Under the pieces are notes generated by a model. It did not search any database, had not been told where the DNA came from, and worked only from the letters and a program-made list of their open reading frames with translations. From NCBI GenBank assembly GCA_963771545.1, contig CAVYTX010000003.1, positions 496,001 through 560,000 of the forward strand: 64,000 nt of DNA. The letters are read 5' to 3'. Origin of the DNA: CAKZLS01 sp963771545 (GTDB lineage Bacteria; Pseudomonadota; Alphaproteobacteria; Rhodospirillales; Defluviicoccaceae). The number at the start of each line of letters is the position of its first letter. Within the stretch, counting starts at the first letter, position 1. Positions 19,063 to 26,295 of the stretch are shown here, piece after piece. The translations under genes and the position numbers were made by a program.

Positions 19063-19403
19063 GTGTCCTCCCCTAATTGCTCTCAAGCGGTCCCTGGCCC
19101 GATCCGGGGCCCCGCAGTGTTTGTCATGGACGCGCCCCCGGGGCAAGACCTTCGAGTCGCGAATGCCGGCAAATAGGGGAAGGACCGTTTGGCGTCTTGA
19201 CGACGCCTGTCGTCAAAAAAACGCCGAAAATGACGACATTTTCCACGAAAAAGACGACATTTGACGACTTGGCAATGGCTAACCCACTGATTTCATTGGC
19301 TCGAAATAAAACGGTTCAAAATGTCGTCATTTGTCATCATTTGTCGTCATTTTGTCTGTAACTCATTGAAATCATTAATACATTCAAGAGCACTTATTCT
19401 CGC
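19063..19403. other. Region with 8-mer arrays at 10-bp spacing
   Basis: Gene-free gap left of the IS pair. It holds TGACGACA-type 8-mers at 19231, 19252 and 19262 and, inverted, TGTCGTCA, TGTCATCA and TGTCGTCA at 19322, 19332 and 19342, exactly 10 bp apart (one helical turn). Such phasing suggests cooperative protein binding. The same 8-mers reappear at 22948 and 22958 on the other side of the IS pair. Confidence 0.6.
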
Positions 19404-19411
19404 TCCGTAAC
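19404..19411. repeat. Target duplication TCCGTAAC, left copy
   Basis: Eight-base duplication TCCGTAAC directly outside the left end of the first IS. Further copies at 21141-21148 and 22878-22885. Eight bases is the length expected for IS66-family insertion. Confidence 0.85.
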
Positions 19412-21140
19412 GTAACAGGGGCAAAACACCGGGCGGTCAGGCGGGGGAGGCTCTCGCTCGGACGAGATCGGGGAGGGGCGGGATTTCCGGGGCGTCGGGC
19501 GCGTGGAGGCGGTCGCCGAGGTAGGTCCAGAACGATATCCCGAGTTTCCGGCAGGTTTTCATCAGGCCGAGGAAGGCGTCGCGGCAGTCGCGGCCGACGT
19601 CGGAACGGGTTCCGGCGGAGATCTTGCGCCGCGTGACCTGGCAGCGGATGTCGTTTTCGGAGCCGTTGGTGTGCAGCGGGATCTCGGGCCGGTCTAGAAC
19701 GGCAAGCAACTCTTGCTTGTTGGCGTGCAACCGGCGCAGCAGCCGATCGAGGGTGACAAAGCCGGTGCGGGTGGTGAACAGGGCGTCGAAACGTCGCGCG
19801 AGGTCCGCCTTGCGCCGGGCCGACGGCCGCTTCCGGTAGGCCTTGAGGTCGGCGTAGAGCCGCCAGACGCGGGCGCGGATGCGCGTCACGGCCCGGCGCT
19901 GGCGGTCGTTGAAGGTGTCCAGCTTGTGGATCAGGCGCTCGGCGTGCACCCAGCAGAGCGCGTGGCGGCCGACGTTGAACTGGCCGGCGTCGTCGCTGAG
20001 GATGACGGCGTCGCCCAGCAAGCCGTGGTCGACGATGCTGCCCCACAGCGCCCCCTCGGTGGCGACGCGGACCGGGTCCGGGGCGACCTTGAGGCCGGTG
20101 AGGCCGAGGCGTTCGAGATGGGCGGTCCACGCCGCCGCGTCCGCGAAGCGCTTGCCGTCGTCCGCCGCCAGCCGGGCGATCAGCGGACCCGCCAGGCCCC
20201 CCGCGCGCATGAAGGCCAGCGCGGCGTCGTTGACCACGTAGTCGCCGTGTCCGGCGCGCAGCAGTTCGAGAAAGTTCCGCCGGCTCTTGGAGCCGGTGGT
20301 GGCGAACCAGGTGAAGTGGTCGTTGCCGATCTGGGTGCAGGTTCCGTTCGTCGCCTTGTGACGGGCCCCCGTGTCGTCGGCGCTGATCCACGCCGCCGTC
20401 TCCAGCCCGGCCCGCAGAACCGCGCGCGCCTCGTCGACAAAGGGCTCTTGGCCATCGATGAGCAGGCGCCCCAACTGCCGCTCCGAGAGACTCACCCCGA
20501 GGTCGCGAAGGTGCGCGAGCAGCCCCGGACCCGTCATCCGCCCCTGGTGGTAGAGCGCCAGCACGGTGCGCCGCAACTCCGCGCCCACATGGCCGCGCAC
20601 CCCGCACGGCAGCGGCGCCACGATCGTCTCTCCGCTCGGCGTTTTCCAGCGTTCCCGGCGATAGCGGATCGCGATCGGCCGGACCACCAGGTCCTGAACC
20701 ACCGTCGTCTCGTAGCCCTTGAACCGCGAGCCCGGCGGCGCGTCGATCCTGATCACCCGTTCCTCGGTGACGAGCACCCGCTTGGCCCCGCGCCCACGGC
20801 GCTTTATGGTCTTGCCATCCTTTGGCTTACCATCCGTCGCCGCCTCCATCCCACTCGGACGGATCTTCGGCCGACCCTTCAGACCCTTGAGGCGGGCAAT
20901 CTCGTCGCGCAGCGCCGCGGTCTCCGCGCGCAAAGCCGAAATCTCTTCGAGAAGCCGCAAAACCAGCTTCTTGAGTTCGTCAACCCTCAGATCGTCAACA
21001 TCCGGTATCGAGGCGGCCATGGCGACAGTGAATCACATCCGACCGCGCGGCCAAACCAAGATCCCGCATGACCGATCACTTCGAGGCCGACATGTGACTT
21101 CTCGGACTCACCACAATGCCCGGGATTCTGCCCCTGTTAC
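19412..21140 (-). mobile_element. IS66-family insertion sequence, copy 1
   Basis: 1729-bp element with 12-bp ends GTAACAGGGGCA and TGCCCCTGTTAC and 8-bp target duplications. It contains a single transposase gene filling nearly all its length, without the accessory TnpA/TnpB genes of classical IS66, so closer to the single-gene subgroup. Identical as far as seen to copy 2, apart from one base in the right end. Confidence 0.88.
19437..21020 (-). CDS. IS66-type transposase, copy 1
   Basis: 527 residues. N-terminal leucine-zipper-like helix (ELKKLVLRLLEEISALRAE), a basic segment around 65-85, and a DDE core: first Asp in WISADDTGARH, second Asp in VILSDDAGQFN, the CWVHAERLIHKLD segment, and Glu in HTNGSENDIRC. 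These are the hallmarks of the IS66 superfamily. It moves its own element by cut-and-paste or copy type transposition. Full length, so probably active. Confidence 0.9.
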   Translation of the reverse strand: MAASIPDVDDLRVDELKKLVLRLLEEISALRAETAALRDEIARLKGLKGRPKIRPSGMEAATDGKPKDGKTIKRRGRGAKRVLVTEERVIRIDAPPGSRFKGYETTVVQDLVVRPIAIRYRRERWKTPSGETIVAPLPCGVRGHVGAELRRTVLALYHQGRMTGPGLLAHLRDLGVSLSERQLGRLLIDGQEPFVDEARAVLRAGLETAAWISADDTGARHKATNGTCTQIGNDHFTWFATTGSKSRRNFLELLRAGHGDYVVNDAALAFMRAGGLAGPLIARLAADDGKRFADAAAWTAHLERLGLTGLKVAPDPVRVATEGALWGSIVDHGLLGDAVILSDDAGQFNVGRHALCWVHAERLIHKLDTFNDRQRRAVTRIRARVWRLYADLKAYRKRPSARRKADLARRFDALFTTRTGFVTLDRLLRRLHANKQELLAVLDRPEIPLHTNGSENDIRCQVTRRKISAGTRSDVGRDCRDAFLGLMKTCRKLGISFWTYLGDRLHAPDAPEIPPLPDLVRARASPA

Positions 21141-21148
21141 TCCGTAAC
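21141..21148. repeat. Target duplication TCCGTAAC, shared middle copy
   Basis: Single 8-base TCCGTAAC separating the two tandem IS copies, identical to the outer duplications. Confidence 0.85.
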
Positions 21149-22877
21149 GTAACAGGGGCAAAACACCGGGCGGTCAGGCGGGGGAGGCTCTCGCTCGGAC
21201 GAGATCGGGGAGGGGCGGGATTTCCGGGGCGTCGGGCGCGTGGAGGCGGTCGCCGAGGTAGGTCCAGAACGATATCCCGAGTTTCCGGCAGGTTTTCATC
21301 AGGCCGAGGAAGGCGTCGCGGCAGTCGCGGCCGACGTCGGAACGGGTTCCGGCGGAGATCTTGCGCCGCGTGACCTGGCAGCGGATGTCGTTTTCGGAGC
21401 CGTTGGTGTGCAGCGGGATCTCGGGCCGGTCTAGAACGGCAAGCAACTCTTGCTTGTTGGCGTGCAACCGGCGCAGCAGCCGATCGAGGGTGACAAAGCC
21501 GGTGCGGGTGGTGAACAGGGCGTCGAAACGTCGCGCGAGGTCCGCCTTGCGCCGGGCCGACGGCCGCTTCCGGTAGGCCTTGAGGTCGGCGTAGAGCCGC
21601 CAGACGCGGGCGCGGATGCGCGTCACGGCCCGGCGCTGGCGGTCGTTGAAGGTGTCCAGCTTGTGGATCAGGCGCTCGGCGTGCACCCAGCAGAGCGCGT
21701 GGCGGCCGACGTTGAACTGGCCGGCGTCGTCGCTGAGGATGACGGCGTCGCCCAGCAAGCCGTGGTCGACGATGCTGCCCCACAGCGCCCCCTCGGTGGC
21801 GACGCGGACCGGGTCCGGGGCGACCTTGAGGCCGGTGAGGCCGAGGCGTTCGAGATGGGCGGTCCACGCCGCCGCGTCCGCGAAGCGCTTGCCGTCGTCC
21901 GCCGCCAGCCGGGCGATCAGCGGACCCGCCAGGCCCCCCGCGCGCATGAAGGCCAGCGCGGCGTCGTTGACCACGTAGTCGCCGTGTCCGGCGCGCAGCA
22001 GTTCGAGAAAGTTCCGCCGGCTCTTGGAGCCGGTGGTGGCGAACCAGGTGAAGTGGTCGTTGCCGATCTGGGTGCAGGTTCCGTTCGTCGCCTTGTGACG
22101 GGCCCCCGTGTCGTCGGCGCTGATCCACGCCGCCGTCTCCAGCCCGGCCCGCAGAACCGCGCGCGCCTCGTCGACAAAGGGCTCTTGGCCATCGATGAGC
22201 AGGCGCCCCAACTGCCGCTCCGAGAGACTCACCCCGAGGTCGCGAAGGTGCGCGAGCAGCCCCGGACCCGTCATCCGCCCCTGGTGGTAGAGCGCCAGCA
22301 CGGTGCGCCGCAACTCCGCGCCCACATGGCCGCGCACCCCGCACGGCAGCGGCGCCACGATCGTCTCTCCGCTCGGCGTTTTCCAGCGTTCCCGGCGATA
22401 GCGGATCGCGATCGGCCGGACCACCAGGTCCTGAACCACCGTCGTCTCGTAGCCCTTGAACCGCGAGCCCGGCGGCGCGTCGATCCTGATCACCCGTTCC
22501 TCGGTGACGAGCACCCGCTTGGCCCCGCGCCCACGGCGCTTTATGGTCTTGCCATCCTTTGGCTTACCATCCGTCGCCGCCTCCATCCCACTCGGACGGA
22601 TCTTCGGCCGACCCTTCAGACCCTTGAGGCGGGCAATCTCGTCGCGCAGCGCCGCGGTCTCCGCGCGCAAAGCCGAAATCTCTTCGAGAAGCCGCAAAAC
22701 CAGCTTCTTGAGTTCGTCAACCCTCAGATCGTCAACATCCGGTATCGAGGCGGCCATGGCGACAGTGAATCACATCCGACCGCGCGGCCAAACCAAGATC
22801 CCGCATGACCGATCACTTCGAGGCCGACATGTGACTTCTCGGACTCACCACAATGCCCGGGATTCTGCCCCCGTTAC
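21149..22877 (-). mobile_element. IS66-family insertion sequence, copy 2
   Basis: Second 1729-bp copy in the same direction, beginning eight bases after copy 1. The right end reads TGCCCCCGTTAC, one base different (T to C at 22872) from copy 1. Outer and middle target duplications are all TCCGTAAC. Confidence 0.88.
21174..22757 (-). CDS. IS66-type transposase, copy 2
   Basis: 527-residue transposase with the same protein sequence as the gene at 19437, including the DDE residues. Perfect identity points to a very recent duplication, gene conversion or an assembly duplication. Confidence 0.9.
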   Translation of the reverse strand: MAASIPDVDDLRVDELKKLVLRLLEEISALRAETAALRDEIARLKGLKGRPKIRPSGMEAATDGKPKDGKTIKRRGRGAKRVLVTEERVIRIDAPPGSRFKGYETTVVQDLVVRPIAIRYRRERWKTPSGETIVAPLPCGVRGHVGAELRRTVLALYHQGRMTGPGLLAHLRDLGVSLSERQLGRLLIDGQEPFVDEARAVLRAGLETAAWISADDTGARHKATNGTCTQIGNDHFTWFATTGSKSRRNFLELLRAGHGDYVVNDAALAFMRAGGLAGPLIARLAADDGKRFADAAAWTAHLERLGLTGLKVAPDPVRVATEGALWGSIVDHGLLGDAVILSDDAGQFNVGRHALCWVHAERLIHKLDTFNDRQRRAVTRIRARVWRLYADLKAYRKRPSARRKADLARRFDALFTTRTGFVTLDRLLRRLHANKQELLAVLDRPEIPLHTNGSENDIRCQVTRRKISAGTRSDVGRDCRDAFLGLMKTCRKLGISFWTYLGDRLHAPDAPEIPPLPDLVRARASPA

Positions 22878-22885
22878 TCCGTAAC
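22878..22885. repeat. Target duplication TCCGTAAC, right copy
   Basis: Eight-base duplication bounding the right end of the IS pair. Confidence 0.85.
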
Positions 22886-22947
22886 GACCTAAGCGTTTGA
22901 CATTAAACAAAACACGCCGTTAAGATCCCGGATCGTTCAGCCTTCGA

Positions 22948-22965
22948 TGTCGTCATTTGTCGTCA
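22948..22965. repeat. Pair of TGTCGTCA 8-mers 10 bp apart
   Basis: TGTCGTCA at 22948 and 22958, matching the array at 19322-19349 across the IS pair. The rest of 22886-23091 holds no gene. Confidence 0.6.
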
Positions 22966-23091
22966 TATTGGACCGTTCGTTCCAGTTACCGAATTCGGTC
23001 CGATCCAAATCGACCGAACAGAATTTATAGGAATGATATCCGAAAGTTGAGCAAACTTCAACGCCGCTCGTTTGGGGCCTGTCGCCGTTGC

Positions 23092-23184
23092 CGTCATTGC
23101 GAGCGGAGCGACGCAATCCAGAGTTGCCGGGCGGCTTCACGGATATCGCTGGATTGCTTCGTTGCCGCGCGCCTCGCAATGACG
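23092..23184. repeat. Interspersed palindromic repeat (CATTGCGAG...CTCGCAATG)
   Basis: Left arm CGTCATTGCGAGCGGAGCGA..., then GCAATCCAG; right arm CTGGATTGC ... CTCGCAATGACG. The arms (23092-23121, 23149-23184) pair across a short centre. This type of GTCATTGCGAG...GCAATCC palindrome is widespread in many bacterial genomes as a non-autonomous repeat. No gene. Confidence 0.75.
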
Positions 23185-23339
23185 CGGGGGGAAGACATGG
23201 CATTTCATTGGGGCGCGACTCCCCGCCACAAGCGCGCGGGTCGAAAATGCTTTGATAAATTCCGGGTTTCGGCGGCAAGATGGCGGGCTATGATGGCGCC
23301 GCTAGCGCCGAAAGCATCGAGAGGGGGCGAACTCAGCGA

Positions 23340-24671
23340 ATGGCGAACGTGGGAGATCAACCGAAGCCGGTCAGTCTGTTTTATTCCTATTCTCACAAGG
23401 ACGAGGAACTCCGGCGCGAGCTCGAGACCCATTTGTCGGTGTTGCGGCGGAACGGACTGATCGCGGAGTGGCACGATCGCAAGATCGATGCGGGAGACGA
23501 TTGGAAAAACGAGATCGACCGGCATCTGACCTCGGCGGACATCGTGCTGCTGCTGGTGAGCGCGGATTTCATACATTCCGATTATTGCTGGGGCGAAGAG
23601 ATGACCAAAGCCCTCGAGCGCGATGGTCGCGGCGAGGCGCAGGTCATCCCTATCATTCTTCGGCGCTGCCGATGGCAGAACACGCGGCTCGGCCGGCTCC
23701 AGGCGGTGCCCAAAAACGCAAAACCGATCAGGTCATGGGCTGATCGGGACGAAGCCCTTGACGATGTTGTCGGAGCGATTGAGCGGGCTGTGGAGAAGGT
23801 TCGGAGACGGGCGGAAGAGGAGGCCGCGCTCAAGAACGCGGAGCAACAAGTGGAGGTGACGCGCGATACGGTGGCGGATCTTGAGCCGGTCTCCGAACCG
23901 TCCAAGCGGTCGCCGTCCACGGTTGCAAAGAAATCCTCCGCGCCCGAGGCTCTGCCGGACTTCGCGGTTTTCCGGGACATCCACGATCCGTGGTGTCCGG
24001 AGATGGTGGTGCTGCCGGCGGGCACATTCATGATGGGCTCGCTCGATTCGGACAAAGAAGCGACTGATGACGAAAAGCCCCGGCACAAGGTGACCATCGA
24101 TTATCGGTTGGCGGTGGGCCGTTATCCGGTGACGTTCGAGGAGTATGACCGGTATTGCGAGGCGATGGGGCGGGAAAAGCCGGAGGATCAAGACTGGGGC
24201 CGTGGGCGGCGGCCCGTGATTTACGTGAGCTGGGACGACGCCAGGGCCTACGTGGAGTGGTTGAGCCAGCAAGCGGGCCAGGGCTGCCGCCTGCTCAGCG
24301 AGGCGGAATGGGAATATGCCTGCCGTGCCGGCACCACGACGCGCTATTCCAGTGGCGAGAGCATCACTGAAAAGGTTGCGATTTACGGCGGCCATGTGAC
24401 GGTGGTGGGATCATATAGCCCGAATCCATGGGGCCTGTTTGACATGCATGGTAACGTCTGGGAGTGGGTGGAGGACGTTTGGCACGATACTTACAAGGGA
24501 GCGCCCGATAACGGTGGTGCTTGGACCAAGGGCGGCGATCAGGTCTACCGCGTGCTGCGCGGCGGTTCCTGGTTCAGCGGTCCGAGGAGCCTCCGGTCAG
24601 CCGATCGCACCTGGGACTATCCCGTCATCCGTAGCTACGACTATGGGTTCCGCGTTGCCCGGAACCTTTAG
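23340..24671 (+). CDS. TIR domain fused to FGE/SUMF1-type C-type-lectin-fold domain; candidate DGR variable protein
   Basis: 443 residues. N-terminal TIR domain (about 10-145) with LFYSYSHKDEELR, the WHDRKI segment and a candidate NADase Glu in DYCWGEEMTK (86-87); a charged coiled-coil linker (about 150-190); C-terminal formylglycine-generating-enzyme fold (about 205-443) with MVVLPAGTFMMGS, RLLSEAEWEYACRAG, DMHGNVWEWVEDVW and RVLRGGSW...GFRVARNL. The Cys residues needed for formylglycine synthesis are absent, so ligand binding is likelier than catalysis. The last ~40 residues resemble a DGR variable region, a truncated Avd-like ORF follows, and two hairpins lie just downstream. Start: ATG 23340 puts TIR at the N-terminus; 23280 is the alternative. 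Likely signalling or defence. Confidence 0.8.
   Translation: MANVGDQPKPVSLFYSYSHKDEELRRELETHLSVLRRNGLIAEWHDRKIDAGDDWKNEIDRHLTSADIVLLLVSADFIHSDYCWGEEMTKALERDGRGEAQVIPIILRRCRWQNTRLGRLQAVPKNAKPIRSWADRDEALDDVVGAIERAVEKVRRRAEEEAALKNAEQQVEVTRDTVADLEPVSEPSKRSPSTVAKKSSAPEALPDFAVFRDIHDPWCPEMVVLPAGTFMMGSLDSDKEATDDEKPRHKVTIDYRLAVGRYPVTFEEYDRYCEAMGREKPEDQDWGRGRRPVIYVSWDDARAYVEWLSQQAGQGCRLLSEAEWEYACRAGTTTRYSSGESITEKVAIYGGHVTVVGSYSPNPWGLFDMHGNVWEWVEDVWHDTYKGAPDNGGAWTKGGDQVYRVLRGGSWFSGPRSLRSADRTWDYPVIRSYDYGFRVARNL
24556..24668 (+). other. Candidate DGR variable region
   Basis: 3' end of the TIR/FGE gene encoding RVLRGGSW through GFRVARNL. At the positions that vary in known FGE-type variable proteins the codons are TTC, AGC, GGT, AGC, GAT, ACC, GAC, TAT, GTC, ATC, AGC, TAC, GAC, TAT: all end in C or T, as expected if derived from AAC/AAT in a template repeat by adenine mutagenesis. 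No template repeat was seen in the window. Confidence 0.5.
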
Positions 24672-24687
24672 CCCGGAGGGCTAAAGG
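24665..24687. other. Hairpin 1 at end of variable region
   Basis: Perfect 10-bp stem CCTTTAGCCC / GGGCTAAAGG around GGA, overlapping the stop codon. Hairpins directly after the variable region are a known requirement for target recognition in DGRs; it has no U-tract and is not a typical terminator. Confidence 0.65.
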
Positions 24688-24723
24688 TTACCCCTAGTCA
24701 CTTTGCACCTGTACCCCTGGAAA

Positions 24724-24753
24724 ACCAAAGGAGGGCGGACGCCCTCCTTTGGT
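24724..24753. other. Hairpin 2, 13-bp stem with GGAC loop
   Basis: ACCAAAGGAGGGC / GCCCTCCTTTGGT around four bases GGAC, perfect. Followed by CGCGTTAG, so no U-tract. A second candidate DGR cruciform or a transcript-ending structure for the TIR/FGE gene. Confidence 0.6.
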
Positions 24754-24795
24754 CGCGTTAGCGATTTCTTTGACCTAATCGGGGGAGAGAATTCA

Positions 24796-24969
24796 GTGGC
24801 AAGAGATCATGCCAAACAAACCGGAGTGGCCCTGGAAAAGGCGTATCAGTTCACGCTGTGGCTCATCCCCACGGTGGAGAAATTTCCCCGGGCGCAGAAA
24901 TTTCTGCTGGGAGGGACATTGTTCACCCTTCTTATTCCCGTCCTTACTCAATTGATCCTGACTGGTTAA
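24796..24969 (+). pseudogene. avd: Truncated Avd-like (DGR accessory, four-helix bundle) fragment
   Basis: 57-codon frame from GTG with GGGGGAGAGA five bases upstream. Residues 1-40 (ARDHAKQTGVALEKAYQF, then LWLIPTVEKFPRAQKFLLG) match the N-terminal helix region of Avd proteins, about 115-130 residues when complete. After LLGG the sequence becomes an unrelated hydrophobic tail ending LTQLILTG. The rest of avd, the template repeat and the reverse transcriptase are missing. Interpreted as a remnant carried with a remote DGR target; based on memory of the family, not a search. Confidence 0.6.
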
Positions 24970-24970
24970 T

Positions 24971-24993
24971 GTGATATCAAAGGTGATATCAAA
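24971..24993. promoter_or_regulatory. Direct repeat GTGATATCAAA x2, candidate antitoxin operator
   Basis: Two adjacent near-identical 11-12 base units, each containing the GATATC palindrome, 30 bases upstream of the toxin-antitoxin operon. RHH antitoxins commonly bind such repeats to autoregulate. The next 30 bases also duplicate AGGAACATGG, giving a decoy ATG-GAA-TAG before the true start. Confidence 0.5.
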
Positions 24994-25023
24994 AAGCGTC
25001 GAACAGGAACATGGAATAGGAAC

Positions 25024-25257
25024 ATGGGACAGGTCATTGTTCGCAATCTTAACGATCATGTGATCGCTTCGCTGAAGGCGAAGGCGACCGCGCACGGCCA
25101 TTCGCTCGAGCAGGAACTTCGTGAGATTCTGGCGAGGGAATCGGGTTTGGATCGGTTGGAGAAGGCCGCCCTTGCCGACCGCATTCGCGCCATGACGCCG
25201 GGTGAACTGACGACCGATAGCACCGATCTGATCCGTCAGGATCGTGACCGCCGATGA
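25024..25257 (+). CDS. FitA-like ribbon-helix-helix antitoxin
   Basis: 77 residues. The N-terminus MGQVIVRNLNDHVIASLKAKA is the beta-strand and helix of the RHH DNA-binding fold seen in FitA/VapB-type antitoxins; HGHSLEQELREILARE is the typical second helix. The C-terminal tail would wrap the toxin. The stop overlaps the toxin start by ATGA. Likely neutralises the PIN toxin and represses the operon. Confidence 0.88.
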   Translation: MGQVIVRNLNDHVIASLKAKATAHGHSLEQELREILARESGLDRLEKAALADRIRAMTPGELTTDSTDLIRQDRDRR

Positions 25258-25664
25258 CGCGTGTCGTGGATGCCAGCGTCGCTTGCAAGTGGTTCTTCGA
25301 GGAAACGGGATCGAAGGAAGCGCGGGACACTCTGACGGCGGGACCCGTGGTGGCTCCCGATCTGATCGTCGCGGAGGTCGCCAATGTGGCTTGGAGGCGG
25401 ATTGTCCAAGGGGAAATCCGGTTGGATCAGGCCGAGGCGGCGTTGGCCGGCCTGATCACCCTCATGGATGAGTTGGTGCCTTGCGCGACGCTCGCCAAGC
25501 CGGCCCTGGCCATGGCCTGCAAGATCAGCCATCCGGCCTATGACTGCTTCTATGTGGCCCTGGCCGAGGCCCGCGAAGCCATCCTGGTGACCGACGACCG
25601 GACCTTGCTGCGTCGTGTGGCGCGGACACGGTGGGAGCCACTGGTGACGCCGCTCTTGCATTGA
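25254..25664 (+). CDS. PIN-domain toxin (VapC/FitB family ribonuclease)
   Basis: 136 residues. PIN catalytic acidic residues: Asp in VVDASVACKW, Glu in VAEVANVAWR, Asp in HPAYDCFYVALA and Asp in LVTDDRTLL. Expected to be a Mg-dependent RNase inhibited by the antitoxin encoded just before, with an ATGA overlap. Complete and intact. Sits between the DGR-like locus and a TIR gene in the accessory island. Confidence 0.9.
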   Translation: MTRVVDASVACKWFFEETGSKEARDTLTAGPVVAPDLIVAEVANVAWRRIVQGEIRLDQAEAALAGLITLMDELVPCATLAKPALAMACKISHPAYDCFYVALAEAREAILVTDDRTLLRRVARTRWEPLVTPLLH

Positions 25665-25694
25665 CGGGAAACGACGTTAGTCCGTCCATGGAAC

Positions 25695-26276
25695 ATGACC
25701 GACATTTTTCTCAGTTACGACGACAAGGACCGGGCGCGGGCGCGGGCGCTGGTGGCGGCGTTGGAGGAACGGGGCTGGTCGATCTTCTGGGACCGCTCCA
25801 TCCCGGCGGGAAAGACCTGGTGGCAGGCCATCGGACGGGCGCTCAAGGGGGCGCGGATCGTGGTGGTCCTTTGGTCCCACACGGCGGTACAGTCCACTTG
25901 GGTTTACGAGGAAGCCGACGACGGACGCAGGCGGGGCATCCTGGTCCCGGTGTTCATCGATCCCGTGCTTCCTCCCCTCGGCCTTCGCAGTGTGCAAGCG
26001 GTTGACCTGAGCGCGTGGGACGGCTCGCAGTCCGATCCGGCGTTCCAAAAGCTGTTGACGGATATCGGAGCGGTGATCGGAACCCCCGACGGCATCGCCC
26101 ATCCCGCTCCGGCGCCCCGGGAAATGGCGGTACCGGAAGGCGACGGTGCCGACGATGACAATAACGACAATGAAGAAACTTCGGCCGAGGACGACGGCTA
26201 CAGTTCCAGCCGGTTCTACCTGCTGTTGACGGGCATGGCGCTGGGCAGTGTCCTGGCCGTGTACCTTTGGGGGTAG
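25695..26276 (+). CDS. Membrane-anchored TIR domain protein
   Basis: 193 residues. N-terminal TIR domain (about 1-140): DIFLSYDDKDRARA, GWSIFWDRSIPAGKTW, RIVVVLWSHTAVQSTWVYEEAD with candidate catalytic Glu 72/73. Then an acidic low-complexity linker (DDDNNDNEETSAEDD) and one C-terminal membrane helix FYLLLTGMALGSVLAVYLWG. So the TIR would sit on the cytoplasmic face. Bacterial TIR proteins often cleave NAD+ in antiphage defence; here function is inferred from the domain and the island context. It is the second TIR gene in 2.4 kb. Confidence 0.85.
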   Translation: MTDIFLSYDDKDRARARALVAALEERGWSIFWDRSIPAGKTWWQAIGRALKGARIVVVLWSHTAVQSTWVYEEADDGRRRGILVPVFIDPVLPPLGLRSVQAVDLSAWDGSQSDPAFQKLLTDIGAVIGTPDGIAHPAPAPREMAVPEGDGADDDNNDNEETSAEDDGYSSSRFYLLLTGMALGSVLAVYLWG

Positions 26277-26295
26277 GAGACTCTCGCGCGAATCC

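Noticed and set aside
19713..21071. Long plus-strand frame opposite the transposase
   Set aside because: Shadow of a GC-rich gene: Arg/Gly/Ala-rich, no domain, and repeated identically in the second IS copy.
23340..24671. True formylglycine-generating enzyme
   Set aside because: The required Cys residues near the C-terminus are missing (GGSWFSGPRSLRSADR).
24724..24753. Ordinary rho-independent terminator
   Set aside because: Strong stem but followed by CGCGTTAG, without a U-tract; kept as a hairpin of uncertain role.
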